The notes beneath the pieces were generated by a model, which saw only the letters and a program-made list of their open reading frames with translations, had not been told where the DNA came from and ran no database searches. From the NCBI RefSeq assembly GCF_033118175.1, contig NC_083692.1, forward strand, positions 92,243,501 to 92,307,500: a DNA stretch of 64,000 bases, written 5' to 3'. Position 1 is the stretch's first letter. Each line of letters opens with the position of its first letter. Below, piece by piece: positions 32,791 through 43,819 of this stretch. Source of the DNA: Dama dama (taxonomy: Eukaryota; Chordata; Mammalia; Artiodactyla; Cervidae). The position numbers and the translations under genes are program-made.

Positions 32791-33400
32791 AACTAGAAAG
32801 AAAGTCTGTTGTTGAAACATTTTCAATTATTAGTAAGTTTAATCTAAAAAAGGTTTTTGTAGTTTACCTAGAGCTAACCAGAGCACCATCTCCTTTTGAT
32901 TCTAACTTACTAAAATTGTGTGTGTGGTGTAACTGCCTATTGATAAGTTAATTACATAAATAGACTCATCTATACCAGGATTTTTTTTTGTGAAACCTAA
33001 GAAAAATAGTAACGATATAGGTAAATTGAAATCTCATTATGGGTAGTAGGTGATATTTCAGGGAAACTTAATGTGGCAAAATTTTGGGCCCAGTCCTTAA
33101 GGAATTTTTGTTCTATTAGACTTTACAGTGTATGTATATCTTAACATTTCTTCTTAGAATTGCAGGTATCTCGTATGTCTTTACATAAATCCCAAATCTT
33201 CAGCTTTCTCCTGAGCTTTAAACTCATTTTAAATTATTGACTTTATGCCCTTACTTTAGTATCCTCTGGTTTCAAACTTTATCTGACACTAATTATTTTC
33301 TCAAATGTGATCCTCTTCGTCTATTTTATGAAGAAAAAAAGTTATTTCATGTATGAGAAAAATCTAGAAAAAGCATAATAAACCTGAAATGAAACAATAT
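32791..33400 (+). other. Intronic, nothing recognised
   Basis: AT-rich, without assignable repeats or exons. Confidence 0.4.
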
Positions 33401-33412
33401 AGTTACACTTGC

Positions 33413-33548
33413 TGGAGAAGGCAATGGCCCCCGACTCCAGTACCCTTGTCTGGAGAATCCCAGGGACGGGGGAGCCTGGTGGACTGCCGTCTCTGGGGTC
33501 GCACCGAGTCGGCCACGGCTAGAGTGACTTAGCAGCAGCAGCGGCAGC
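33413..33548 (+). mobile_element. Bov-A2-type SINE monomer with 12-bp TSD
   Basis: GGAGAAGGCAATGGCCCCC, GAGAATCCCAGGGACGGGGG, TCTGGGGTCGCACCGAGTC, tail GCAGCAGCAGCGGCAGC. Direct repeat AGTTACACTTGC at 33401-33412 and 33549-33560. Confidence 0.9.
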
Positions 33549-33642
33549 AGTTACACTTGCAGTGCCCTTTCTGAATTTGTTCCTTTTCTTCTTTGCCTTT
33601 AGGTAATTACTATTCTGCGTTTGATCTTTATCTTCCACACAT

Positions 33643-33772
33643 TTGTTTTTTTGGTTGTGGTGCACGTCGTGTGGAATCTTTCCCACCTCGGTGCATGTCA
33701 TGGTTCCCACGAGACCACGCCCTGTGCAGTGGCAGCTCAGAGTTTTAACCACCAGACCACCAGGGAAGTCCC
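33643..33772 (-). mobile_element. CHR-type SINE with TSD
   Basis: TTTTTTTGGTTGTGGTGCAC, GTCGTGTGGAATCTTTCCC, TTAACCACCAGACCACCAGG. Direct repeat TCCACACAT at 33634-33642 and 33773-33781. Confidence 0.85.
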
Positions 33773-33864
33773 TCCACACATGTTTTTAAACTTTTAGCTT
33801 ATATGTAGGTATACATGAACCATATTAAAGTATTGTTCTGCACGCTTACCTGCCTTATGTAACA

Positions 33865-34020
33865 TAAAATATACCTGGAAGGTACATAGGAAACTGGTCA
33901 TGTTGGTTGTCCCTGGGAGAGAAGCTGTGTAGCTGAGGACAGGGGTGGGAGGAAGTTCTTGTCATTTTGAATCATGTATTACCTATCAAAATATAGATTC
34001 ATTTAAAAATTATGAGTAGT
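33865..34020 (+). mobile_element. Old L1-type 3' fragment
   Basis: ATACCTGGAAGGTACATAGG, AAACTGGTCATGTTGG, GAGGACAGGGGTGGGAGGAA, TTGAATCATGTATTACCTAT. Confidence 0.55.
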
Positions 34021-34210
34021 GTCATATTGTAAGAATCTTTCTGTAACCTAGTTTTTGTGCATATTACTGTTCTTGAGATTTCTTCTTGTTGAAACTGTCA
34101 GCTCTAATTCATTCTCTTGTGTGAATTTGCTAGTTTTTTTTTTTTCCATTCTCTTGTTGGTAAATATTTAGTTTTAACTTTTTCCAGTTTTACAAATGAT
34201 GCTACAATGT
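34021..34210 (-). mobile_element. Old L1-type fragment
   Basis: TTTTACAAATGATGCTACAA preceded by TCTTGTTGGTAAATATTTAG resembles antisense L1 near the ORF2 end. Confidence 0.45.
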
Positions 34211-35379
34211 ACTTTTTTAAATATGGCTTTTAGTGCACATATATAATAGTTAGTGTAAGGCAGATTTTTATAAGGAATGGGCCCTGGATGGTTTACAGGT
34301 ATATGAGAGTGTAGCTGTCCTTAATCTTCATGATGGCCAAGTATGGCCAAGAAGAGCCATGGACTATATGGGGGAAGAACCTTTCAGACAAGATGAACAG
34401 TTAATACAAAGGCTTGGAAAATAGTGATTGGCCTGTTTGGGGAAGAACAGCCAAGTGATAAAGGGGAGGAAGTGTAGGAGACACTTTCAGAAGTAGGAGG
34501 GAGAGGGTATAGATCCTACAGGGCCTATCTCATGTGAGGATTTGGACTCAGGTCTCAGGAGACATCACCACCTCTGCAGAAGTTTTCTGGCTGTCTCCTT
34601 TCTCTGTTTTCTTAAAGAACTATCTGTAATAGCCCCCTCTTATCCATGGGGGATATGTTCTTTGTTTGGAGTTGCGTGGGGGGTGTGGAAGAAAGGGAAG
34701 GAGGAAAGGACAAATGAATGTGCCTTACCTTGATCCCAACTGTTTGTTCTCACAGACTCTGTGCTTTCTTCTGTTCTAGCCTCTCAGTGGAAGAGTCACC
34801 ACTTCTGTTGCAGGGCTTGCAGTAATTTAGGAGGCATTCCTGGAATCCATTCTGAGTGTTTTTCCTTTCTAGAAGCTTAGCTATACATGGTATACATAAT
34901 ATCCTGTAGAAAATGTTGCATACATGAACTTAGTAGTGTTAAATAGCCTTTTGTGGGACAGTTTATGAAGCTTAACACCCAAGTATGTATAGCTTTTTTC
35001 CCATGACTGCTGAGATCCTAGAAACTTGACTATAAATAACACATTTGCAGTGTAACTGAGTCCCTAATTGGAGAATGCTTGAATTACATTGTGTTAACTT
35101 GGTTTCATGTTTACTTTAAATTTTTTCTGCCTCTTGCTTTCATGGAATATTATCAGCCATTAATGTATCTCTTCATGTTCCTGCTTCTAGTGCTTTGTAC
35201 TTAGGTCTGTTTACATTTATCACTGTCTTTTTGCTACTACTAACATGTTTTAGGGGAACTTAGACTGTTTCATTTATTTCTGAATAATGAAGTGAAAATA
35301 GAAATTGTCAGAAGTCTTGCCTTTTATTATTGCTTTACTTGAACTAGACTCTCTATAGCTATCATAATATTGTATATTC
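34211..35379 (+). other. Intronic; probable ancient repeat in left part
   Basis: 34,260-34,560 has the feel of an old dispersed repeat (AAGGCTTGGAAAATAGTGAT, AGATCCTACAGGGCCTATCT) that I cannot name. The rest is unrecognised. Confidence 0.35.
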
Positions 35380-35475
35380 ATCTCCTCTAGGATATAAGCT
35401 CCATGAAGGCAGGGATATATCCCCAGAGGCCTGACACAAAAAGGACTCTTGGTAAATATAAAATGAATGAATTTA
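35380..35475 (+). mobile_element. L2 3' end
   Basis: AGGATATAAGCTCCATGAAG, GCAGGGATATATCCCCAGAG, GGTAAATATAAAATGAATGAA: sense L2 3' terminus. Confidence 0.7.
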
Positions 35476-35589
35476 CTCGGTGACATTTTAAGTTCCTTGA
35501 AAACAGAAACAGTATCTCATTCTTCATCTCTCTTTAATATATTTAAACAGTCTTTTGAACAATTTTCAGTATAGACATGGCACAGAATT

Positions 35590-35760
35590 ATCACTACATT
35601 TTAAATACTTACTTAAAGATAGATGCACAATGAAATATAAGTCTGTCACCCCTATCCATTAAGCACCTAGTTTTTCCCTCTTGGAGCCACTATTATTACT
35701 CATTTGTGTGTGTGTGTATCCTTCTAGAGATATTCAGTACCTGCATAAGTATTTACATTT
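35590..35760 (-). mobile_element. Old L1-type fragment with TG run
   Basis: CTAGTTTTTCCCTCTTGGAG, a (TG)6 at about 35,707-35,718, then TATCCTTCTAGAGATATTCA, antisense old L1 3' UTR pattern. Confidence 0.5.
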
Positions 35761-35784
35761 ATGTCTTTAAGAACAAATGATAGT

Positions 35785-36247
35785 TGGGCTCCACTCTGCA
35801 GGCCTGCAGAGCCTATACTTGCCCAGTTTCAAGGCCAAAGAAAGAGCCTGGAGTCAGCAACAGAGATATCAGTGGTTTATTGGATAGAGGGAATCTTACG
35901 TGTCTGAAGCAAGATCCTGGAGCGATACCTCACCATGTGTGGCAGATGGCAGGCAGGATGTGGTGGCAGTTTCTGTGAGGAGTGAGCGGGGTTTGGCAGT
36001 TCTGGGGGAATTGATGTCAGGTTGGCTCGTCAGTTACCAGGGAAACTGGCAGAGGTGCGTGCGCCTCACTGCCCCTTTGATAAGAACAGTCACTAGTTGG
36101 GGCCTTAGGCAAGTATATGGGAAGATCAGTCCTGTGGGCAGCATGTGGATGAAGCAGGCACTGGCTGAGCATAGCTTGGTATGTACAGAGAACAAGAGAA
36201 CAGCCATCTTGGGTGGCCTGACCGTACAGTCGTCCTCTCTGTAGACA
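35785..36247 (-). mobile_element. Probable solo LTR of an endogenous retrovirus
   Basis: On the minus strand the block opens TGTCTACAGAG and ends in ..CA, as LTRs do. It contains CCAAGATGGCTG near its 5' side, a polyadenylation signal AATAAA (plus coordinates about 35,875-35,880) and a T/G-rich tail. Length is about 463 bp. No flanking gag, pol or env is seen, so it would be solo. I could not see a convincing target duplication; ends and class (ERV1-like by feel) are uncertain. The frames at 35784-36283 are LTR shadows. Confidence 0.6.
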
Positions 36248-36259
36248 CTGTTTTTTAGC

Positions 36260-36660
36260 GTGTTCTATATGGACATACCACATTTTTTAAAAACCCAGTT
36301 TTCTATTAGTTTTCCCTGGTGTCTCAAACAGTAAAGAACCTGCCTGCAATGCCGGAGACCCAGATTCAATGCCTGGGTTGGGAAGATCCCCTGGAGAAGA
36401 GAATGGCAGCCCAATCTAGTGTTCTTGCTGGGAAATCCCATGGACAGAGGAACCTAGTGGGCTGCAGTCCATGGGGTCGCAGAATTGGACACGACTGAGC
36501 CAAACTAACACTTTATTTCGCTTTTCTATTGATGAACTTCTATATTGTTTCCAGTATTTTATTCTGAAAAATACCTCAGTGAGTTTTCTTGTATGTGTGT
36601 AGTTTTACAAATGTGCAGATATATCTGTAGAATAAATTCATACAAATGGAACTGTTGGTG
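36260..36660 (-). mobile_element. Old L1 fragment, split by a Bov-tA
   Basis: Left ATGGACATACCACATTTTTT; right GATGAACTTCTATATTGTTTC and ATACAAATGGAACTGTTGG. More antisense L1 continues at about 37,211-37,345 beyond an LTR-like insertion. Confidence 0.65.
36308..36521 (+). mobile_element. Bov-tA SINE with TSD
   Basis: TTTTCCCTGGTGTCTC, GAACCTGCCTGCAATGCCGG, GTTGGGAAGATCCCCTGG, CATGGGGTCGCAGAATTGG. Direct repeat TTTTCTATT at 36299-36307 and 36522-36530. Confidence 0.9.
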
Positions 36661-37210
36661 TAGGGAAGGAGAAACTCTTTTCTGTTTGCTCCTAAACACT
36701 CTGGCTGGTACCCTGTATAAATTAGACGAAAGATTAACAAGGAAAAAAAAATTTATTAACAAAAACACAGAGGAATATTCAATAATGAGTAACTCAAAAG
36801 GATGGTTAGAATTTGGCCTTACATAGCATCTTAACAAAAGAACAGTTAATTTGTAGAGAAAAGATAATACAAGGGAAAGGGGCTTTGAGCCCCTAGCAGA
36901 GTACAAGGAGGTAAATATTGGGGAGATGACTCCTGAATGGTGAGGGCTGATCAGTAAAGTCTGTCGTGCAGATTCCTCTGGTTCTTCTCTGGGCTGGTAA
37001 GGCTCTAGAGTGATTCATCTGGTGATTAACTTCTGTCTTGTGGTAGAGAAGAGAGGGGAGACACCATTACAGATTTATGTCCAGCTTTTAGGTAAGTGGG
37101 AGGGGGCAGATGACGTTTCTTGTATCTGCTTTTTCTCAGTTACCTTCAGCTCAAAATTACCCTTACGTTAAAGTGACCTGTTTTGGGGTGACATCTTCTG
37201 CTGCCATTCA
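36661..37210 (-). mobile_element. LTR-like element, copy 1
   Basis: It interrupts an antisense L1. Its right part (GGGGGCAGATGACGTTTC, TTACCTTCAGCTCAAAATTA, AAAGTGACCTGTTTTGGGGT) aligns by eye with copies at 37,360-37,870 and 45,706-46,440. TTTATT at about 36,751 would be AATAAA on the minus strand. Probably an ERVL/ERV3-class LTR; class unconfirmed. Confidence 0.45.
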
Positions 37211-37345
37211 CGGGCTCAGGTGGCTTATGTGTTTAAAATTTTGAGAGATACTGGCAAGTTGCCCTCTAAAGAGGTTTATCTATTTGTAATTCCACTGATG
37301 ACTTAATACAGTGTTTTGTTAATATGCAGTTTAATATTCTTTTGG
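37211..37345 (-). mobile_element. Old L1 fragment (continuation)
   Basis: TGTTTAAAATTTTGAGAGAT, ACTGGCAAGTTGCCCTCTAA, AGAGGTTTATCTATTTGTAA: the next part of the antisense L1 interrupted by LTR-like copy 1. Confidence 0.65.
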
Positions 37346-37359
37346 TATGGAAAGAATTA

Positions 37360-37870
37360 AACTGTTGGGGAGGAAAATTTTTCCTCTACCCTTCAAAGAT
37401 TCTTTCAGCTGGTCTAATAATTAAATTGACACGAAACAAATTATCAAGAGAAAATCCAATTTAACTTGGTATGTACAGGAACCCCACCTACCTGAGCATT
37501 TCCAAGACAGAATGGAAAAATGAGGCAAGCATGTCAGCCTGAGCTAAGGAACAGAACGGGGCCAGGGGCTTCACAGGAGAAGGGGTAGTTTATAGAACAA
37601 TAATGAGGACAGATGTTTGGTAACTAGTTGTTTGCCCTGCCATGTAGATGGGTCACTCAGATAAAATATATTTTTGCTAATAATTCAGATTGTGGGGAAG
37701 ACCCCCAATTTAAATTCTCCTTGGTAGTTAAGGGAGGGGCAGAAGTTTCTCTTGATCCGCAGGGTCTTCATTGCCTTTTAGCTCAAAACAATCCACGTGT
37801 CAAAGTGGCACATTTTAGGGAGGCTCATTCTGAACCCCTTCAGTCCCACCTTTGAAACCTCTCTGAGAAG
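37360..37870 (-). mobile_element. LTR-like element, copy 2
   Basis: GGGAGGAAAATTTTTCCTCT, GGTCTAATAATTAAATTGAC, TTTGCCCTGCCATGTAGATG, AGGGAGGGGCAGAAGTTTCT, GCCTTTTAGCTCAAAACAAT. It shares most of these blocks with copy 3. The 75-aa frame at 37628 is inside it. Confidence 0.5.
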
Positions 37871-37972
37871 TCTCACAGTCCAGAAGTTGAGTTGGTGGGT
37901 TACTTCACCTCACTCAGTCTCTTAGTCCTGACAATAAGTCAGTTCAGTTAAACAATTGCATCTCATTTCAGG

Positions 37973-38098
37973 CCCTGGAGAAGGGCATGGCAACCCACTC
38001 CAATATTCTTGCCTGGAAAACCCCATGGACAGAGGAGCCTTGCAAGTTACAGTCCGTGGGGTCACAGAGTTGGACATGCTGAGTGACTAACACTTTGA
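37973..38098 (+). mobile_element. Bov-A SINE monomer
   Basis: CCCTGGAGAAGGGCATGGC, AACCCACTCCAATATTCTTG, CATGGACAGAGGAGCC, TCCGTGGGGTCACAGAGTTG, ending CTAACACTTTGACTTTTC. Confidence 0.9.
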
Positions 38099-38460
38099 CT
38101 TTTCAAAGTCAGTCTTAGTTCCTTAAATCTGTTTGGTCACTATTTGAGTCAGTCTATGGACATTCTTAAACATGACATTCCAGCCAAAACCTTGGCAATA
38201 TGACCAATGTTTCCAGTTATATCCTGTTATAAGTAGATCATATTCCTTTTGAATTTAAGCAGATAAGCTTACTGCTAAGAAAATAAGAATATTCAGAGTT
38301 TCCAAATTCTGGAAGGATCAGATAGGGAGAAAGAAAGAAATGATTCAGTTCTCTTACAAAGGTATAATTTACCAGATCTTTAAGTCATGGTGAACTTAAG
38401 AGGAAAGGGTTTTTTTTTATATCTGGAAAACAAAATGTTAGAAAACCAGCATGAGAAGTC
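38099..38460 (+). other. Host sequence of the L1 insertion (left side)
   Basis: AT-rich. The sequence resumes at 42,594 after the L1 and may belong to the same old element as the LTR-like copies nearby. No gene seen. Confidence 0.35.
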
Positions 38461-38478
38461 TAAAAATTATGGTCATCC

Positions 38479-41400
38479 AGACTGGCTGAATGGATACAAA
38501 AACAAGACCCCTATATATGCTGTCTACAAGAGACCCACCTCAAAACAAGGGACACATACAGACAAAAATTCAAGGGCTGGAAAAAAATATTTCACGCAAA
38601 CGGAGACCAAAAGAAAGCAGGAGTCGCAATACTCATATCAGATAAAATAGACTTTCAGATAAAGGCTGTGAAAAGAGACAAAGAAGGACACTACGTAATG
38701 ATCAAAGGATCAATCCAAGAAGAAGATATAACAATTATAAATATGTATGCACCCAACATAGGAGCACCGCAATATGTAAGGCAAACGCTAACGAGTATGA
38801 AAGAGGAAATTAACAGTAACACAATAATAGTGGGAGACTTTAATACCCCACTCACAACTATGGATAGATCAACTAAACAGAAAATCACCAAGGAAACACA
38901 GACTTTAAATGACACAGTGGACCACCTAGACCTAATTGACATCTATAGGACGTTTCACCCCAAAACAATCAACTTCACCTTTTTCTTAAGTGCACACGGA
39001 AACTTCTCTAGAATAGATCACATCCTGGGCCATAAATCTAGTCTTGGTAAATTCAAAAAAATTGAAATCATTCCAGTCATCTTTTCTGATCACAGTGCAG
39101 TAAGATTAGATCTCAATTACAGGGAAAAAACTATTAAAAATTCAAACATATGGAGGCTAAATAACACACTTCTGAATAACCAACAAATCATCGAAGAAAT
39201 CAAAAAAGAAATCAAAATATGCATAGAAATGAATGAAAATGAAAACACAACAACTCAAAACCTATGGGACACTGTAGAAGCAGTGCTAAGGGGAAGGTTC
39301 ATAGCATTACAGGCCTACCTCAAGAAACAAGAAAAAAGTCAAATAAATAACCTAACTCTACACCTAAAGCAACTGGAGAAGGAAGAAATGAAGAATCCCA
39401 GGGTTAGTAGAAAGAAATCTTAAAAATTAGGGCAGAAATAAATGCAAAAAAAAATAAAGAGACCATAGGAAAAATCAACAAAGCTAAAAGCTGGTTTTTT
39501 GAAAAAATAAACAAAATTGACAAACCATTAGCAAGACTCATTAAGAAACAAAGGGAGAAGAACCAAATTAACAAAATTAGAAACGAAAATGGAGAGATCA
39601 CGACAGACAACACTGAAATACAAAGGATCATAAGAGACTACTACCAGCAGCTCTATGCCAATAAAATGGACAACTTGGAAGAAATGGACAAGTTCTTAGA
39701 AAAGTATAACTTTCCAAAACTGAACCAGGAAGAAATAGAAGATCTTAACAGAGCCATCACAAGCAAGGAAATCGAAACTGTAATCAGAAATCTTCTGGCA
39801 AACAAAATCCCAGGACCAGATGGCTTCACAGCTGAATTCTACCAAAAATTTAGAGAAGACCTAACACCTATCTTACTCAAACTCTTCCAGAAAATTGTAG
39901 AAGGTAAACTTCCAAACTCATTCTATGAGGCCACCATCACCCTAATTCCAAAACCAGACAAAGATGCCACAAAAAAAAGAAAACTACAGGCCAGTATCAC
40001 TGATGAACATAGATGCAAAAATCCTTAACAAAATTCTAGCAATCAGAATCCAACAACATATTAAAAAAAATCATACACCATGACCAAGTGGGCTTTATCC
40101 CAGAAATGCAAGGATTCTTTAATATCCACAAATCAATCAATGTAATACACCACATTAACAAATTGAAAGATAAAAACCATATGATTATCTCAATAGATGC
40201 AGAAAAAGCCTTTGACAAAATTCAACACTCATTTATGATTAAAACTCTTCAGAAAGCAAGAATAGAAGGAACATACCTCAACATAATAAAAGCTGTATAT
40301 GACAAACCCACAGCAAGCATTACCCTCAATGGTGAAAAATTGAAAGCATTTCCTCTAAAATCAGGAACAAGACAAGGGTGCCCACTCTCACCACTATTAT
40401 TCAACATAGTTTCGGAAGTTTTGGCCACAGCAATCAGAGAGGAAAAAGAAGTAAAAGGAATCCAGATAGGAAAAGAAGAAGTGAAACTCTCACTGTTTGC
40501 AGATGACATGATCCTCTACATAGAAAACCCTAAAGACTCTACCAGAAAATTACTAGAGCTAATCAATGAATATAGTAAAGTTGCAGGATATAAAATTAAC
40601 ACACAGAAATCCCTTGCATTCCTATATACTAACAATGAAAAAACAGAAAGAGAAATTAAGGAAACAATACCATTCACCATTGCAACAAAAAGAATAAAAT
40701 ACTTAGGAGTATATCTTCCTAAAGAAACAAAAGACCTATACATAGAAAACTATAAAAGACTGATGAAAGAAATCAAAGAGGACACAAACAGATGGAGAAA
40801 TATACCGTGTTCATTGATTGGAAGAATCAATATTGTCAAAATGGCTATACTACCCAAAGCAATCTATAGATTCAATGCAATCCCTGTCAAGCTACCAACG
40901 GTATTTTTCACAGAACTAGAACAAATAATTTCACAATTTGTATGGAAATACAAAAAACCTCGAATAGCCAAAGTAATCTTGAGAAAGAAGAACGGAACTG
41001 GAGGAATCAACCTGCCTGACTTCAGACTCTACTACAAAGCCACAGTCATCAAGACAGTATGGTACTGGCACAAAGACAGAAATATAGATCAATGGAACAG
41101 AATAGAAAGCCCAGAGATGAATCCACGAACCTATGGACACCTTATCTTCAACAAAGGAGGCAAGGATATACAATGGAAAAAAGACAACCTCTTTAACAAG
41201 TGGTGCTGGGAAAACTGGTCAACCACTTGTAAAAGAATGAAACTAGAACACTTTCTAACACCATACACAAAAGTAAACTCAAAATGGATTAAAGATCTAA
41301 ATGTAAGACCAGAAACTATAAAACTCCTAGAAGAGAACATAGGCAAAACACTCTCCGACATGAATCACAGCAGGATCGTCTATGACCCACATCCCAGAAT

Positions 41401-42220
41401 ATTAGAAACAAAAGCAAAAATAAACAAATGGGACCTAATGAAACTTAAAAGCTTTTGCACAACAAAGGAAACTATAAGCAAGGTGAAAAGACATCCCTCA
41501 GATTGGGAGAAAATAATAGCAAACGAAGCAACAGACAAAGGATTAATCTCAAAAATATACAAGCAACTCCTGCAGCTCAACTTCAGAAAAAAAAATGACC
41601 CAATCAAAAAATGGGCCAAAGAACTAAACAGACATTTCTCCAAAGAAGACATACAGATGGCTAACAAACACATGAAAAGATGCTCAACATCACTCATTAT
41701 TAGAGAAATGCAAATCAAAACCACAATGAGGTACCATTACACGCCAGTCAGGATGGCTGTTATCCAAAAGTCTACAAGCAATAAATGCGGGAGAGGGTGT
41801 GGAGAAAAGGGAACCCTCTTACACTGATGGTGGGAATGCAAACTAGTACAGCCGCTATGGAAAACAGTGTGGAGATTTCTTAAAAAACTGGAAATAGAAC
41901 TGCCATATGACCCAGCAATCACACTCCTGGGCATACACACCGAGGAAACCAGATCTGAAAGAGACACGTGCACCCCAATGTTCATCGCAGCACTGTTTAT
42001 AATAGCCAGGACATGGAAGCAACCTAGATGCCCATCAGCAGACGAATGGATAAGGAAGCTGTGGTACATATACACCATGGAATATTACTCAGCCATTAAA
42101 AAGAATTCATTTGCATCAGTTCTAATGAGATGGATGAAACTGGAGCCCATTATACAGAGTGAAGTAAGCCAGAAAGATAAAGACCATTACAGTATACTAA
42201 CACATATATATGGAATTTAG
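38479..42220 (+). pseudogene. L1 ORF2 (endonuclease / reverse transcriptase), inactivated
   Basis: ORF2 protein nicks target DNA and reverse-transcribes L1 RNA. The endonuclease part is open from the first base of the insertion to about 39,411. It retains QETHL (38,527-38,541), GDFN (38,833-38,844) and SDHS (39,085-39,096). The reading frame changes about 39,411 (apparent 1-base loss). It changes again at A8 runs 39,971-39,978 and 40,063-40,070 (each an apparent extra A). The long frame 40,088-41,827 holds the reverse-transcriptase FADD box (40,496-40,507). A TGA at 41,825-41,827 precedes WWECKLV; the frame then stays open to the stop at 42,218-42,220. Key catalytic residues survive, but four lesions make the copy inactive. 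Confidence 0.93.
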
Positions 42221-42575
42221 AAAGATGGTAATGATAACCCTATATGCAAAACAGAAAAAGAGACACAGATGTACAGAACAGACTTTTGGACTCTGTGGGA
42301 GAAGGCGAGGGTGGGATGTTTCAAGAGAATAGCATCGAAACATGTATATTATCTAGGGTGAAACAGATCATCAGCCCAGGTTGGATGCATGAGACAAGTG
42401 CTCGGGCCTGGTACACTGGGAAGACCCAGAGGGAGTGGGTAGAGAGGGAGGTGGGAGGGGGGATTGGGATGGGGAATACATGTAAATCCATGGCTAATTC
42501 AAGTCAATGTATGACAAAAACCACTACAATATTGTAATTAGCCTCCCAACTAATAAAAATAAATGAAAAAAAAAT
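38479..42575 (+). mobile_element. Ruminant L1 LINE, 5'-truncated, 4.1 kb, with TSD
   Basis: The insertion carries almost all of ORF2, a ruminant-type 3' UTR (TGGGAGAAGGCGAGGGTGGG, ATGGCTAATTCAAGTCAATG, AATATTGTAATTAGCCTCCC) and an A-rich tail. It lacks the 5' UTR, ORF1 and about the first 25 codons of ORF2. Flanks are TAAAAATTATGGTCATCC (38461-38478) and TAAAAATTATGATCATCC (42576-42593), 17 of 18 identical. Low divergence of the coding part suggests it is one of the younger L1s here. Confidence 0.95.
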
Positions 42576-42593
42576 TAAAAATTATGATCATCC

Positions 42594-43384
42594 TTATTAG
42601 CGCATTTAATCTCTTATAATTAATTGTTGATCTTCATCTTGGGTTAGCAGCTTTATAAATCATTTTCCATTAAAGTTTTAGAAAATTTTACCCAGTTCCA
42701 CGTTATATAGAATCCTAAAGGTATAAAAAAACCTTCATTCTAGAGTATTTGTCAGGATCTTTTCTATGAATCTCCTTGAAGGTGAAGCATTTTGTAAAGC
42801 ATCAGAATAAAGCAATAATTGTAAATGACAAATGATTTAAATGTCTATTATTACAGATTCAGTGAGTTCATTATAATGGAATTGACAAGGAGGTTTGGTT
42901 ATTTCTATAACATTCAACATATTAGAATAATAACTGGAATTAAAGCTGTTAATGTTATACCAGGACACATCTAATTTGTAAGAATTTCCTATTTCAGGAG
43001 CACTTAGGTTAATAACATAGATCTACACAAATGTAATCTAAGAAGGTTTTAGCATCACTTATTTGACATTGCTTGCCATGTAATTTGACATACCAAATAA
43101 GCCTAGTTAATATAGCATATCTCTTTTCATAAGAAGAAAGAGCAAATCCTTTGAAATGTTTTGGGGCCCTCTGAAAAATCCCAAAGTTAGCAAGAGGTCA
43201 AAAGGACTTTAGTCTTTGGTTTTGGGAACTTTGTCAAAAGTATTAACAGGTTTGGACATTTGACTAAATAGGATCACAGATTGTTATGAAACAATACTTA
43301 ATTTTATATATATATACATATATATTTTTGTATCTTAATTATGTATTTGACCAAAGTGATGATACAAGATTTCAAAGGCAAATA
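42594..43384 (+). other. Host sequence of the L1 insertion (right side)
   Basis: AT-rich, with TA repeats about 43,306-43,326. Probably old repeat-derived; no gene seen. Confidence 0.35.
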
Positions 43385-43808
43385 TATTTTAAATCTAGCA
43401 TTGTGTACATGTCCTTCCTAAACTCTCTAATCCCAGCAATCACAAGTTCGTTCTCTAAGTCTGTGTCTTTCTGTTTTGCAAATAAGTTCATTTGTATCAT
43501 TTCTTTTTAGATTCTACATATAAGGAATGTCATACAATGTTTCTCCTTCCCTGACTTACTTCACTCCGTGTGACAGTCTCTAGGTCCATTCATGTTGCTG
43601 TAAATGGCATGCTTTCATTTTTTAGTGGCGGAGTAATATTCTATTGTATATATGAACCACATCTTTTTTATCCATTCCTCTATCTGATGGACATTTAGGT
43701 TGCTTCCATGTCTTGGTTATTGTAAACAGTGCTGCAGTGAACATTGGTGTGCATGTATCCTTTAGAATCATGTTTTTCCTCATAATAGCCATGGTAATTC
43801 TAGGCTGT
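43385..43808 (-). mobile_element. L1 3' fragment
   Basis: Antisense ruminant L1: CATTGTGTACATGTCCTTCC, GATTCTACATATAAGGAATG, TCCATTCATGTTGCTGTAAA, GCAGTGAACATTGGTGTGCA. Its edge lies at the BovB insertion. Confidence 0.85.
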
Positions 43809-43819
43809 AACTCCTCTGA

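Noticed and set aside
38691..38942. Minus-strand frames across the L1 (38,691-42,078)
   Set aside because: Antisense shadows of L1 ORF2; hydrophobic only because the sense strand is A-rich.
42244..42537. 97-aa frame after L1 ORF2
   Set aside because: Lies in the L1 3' UTR, which is non-coding.
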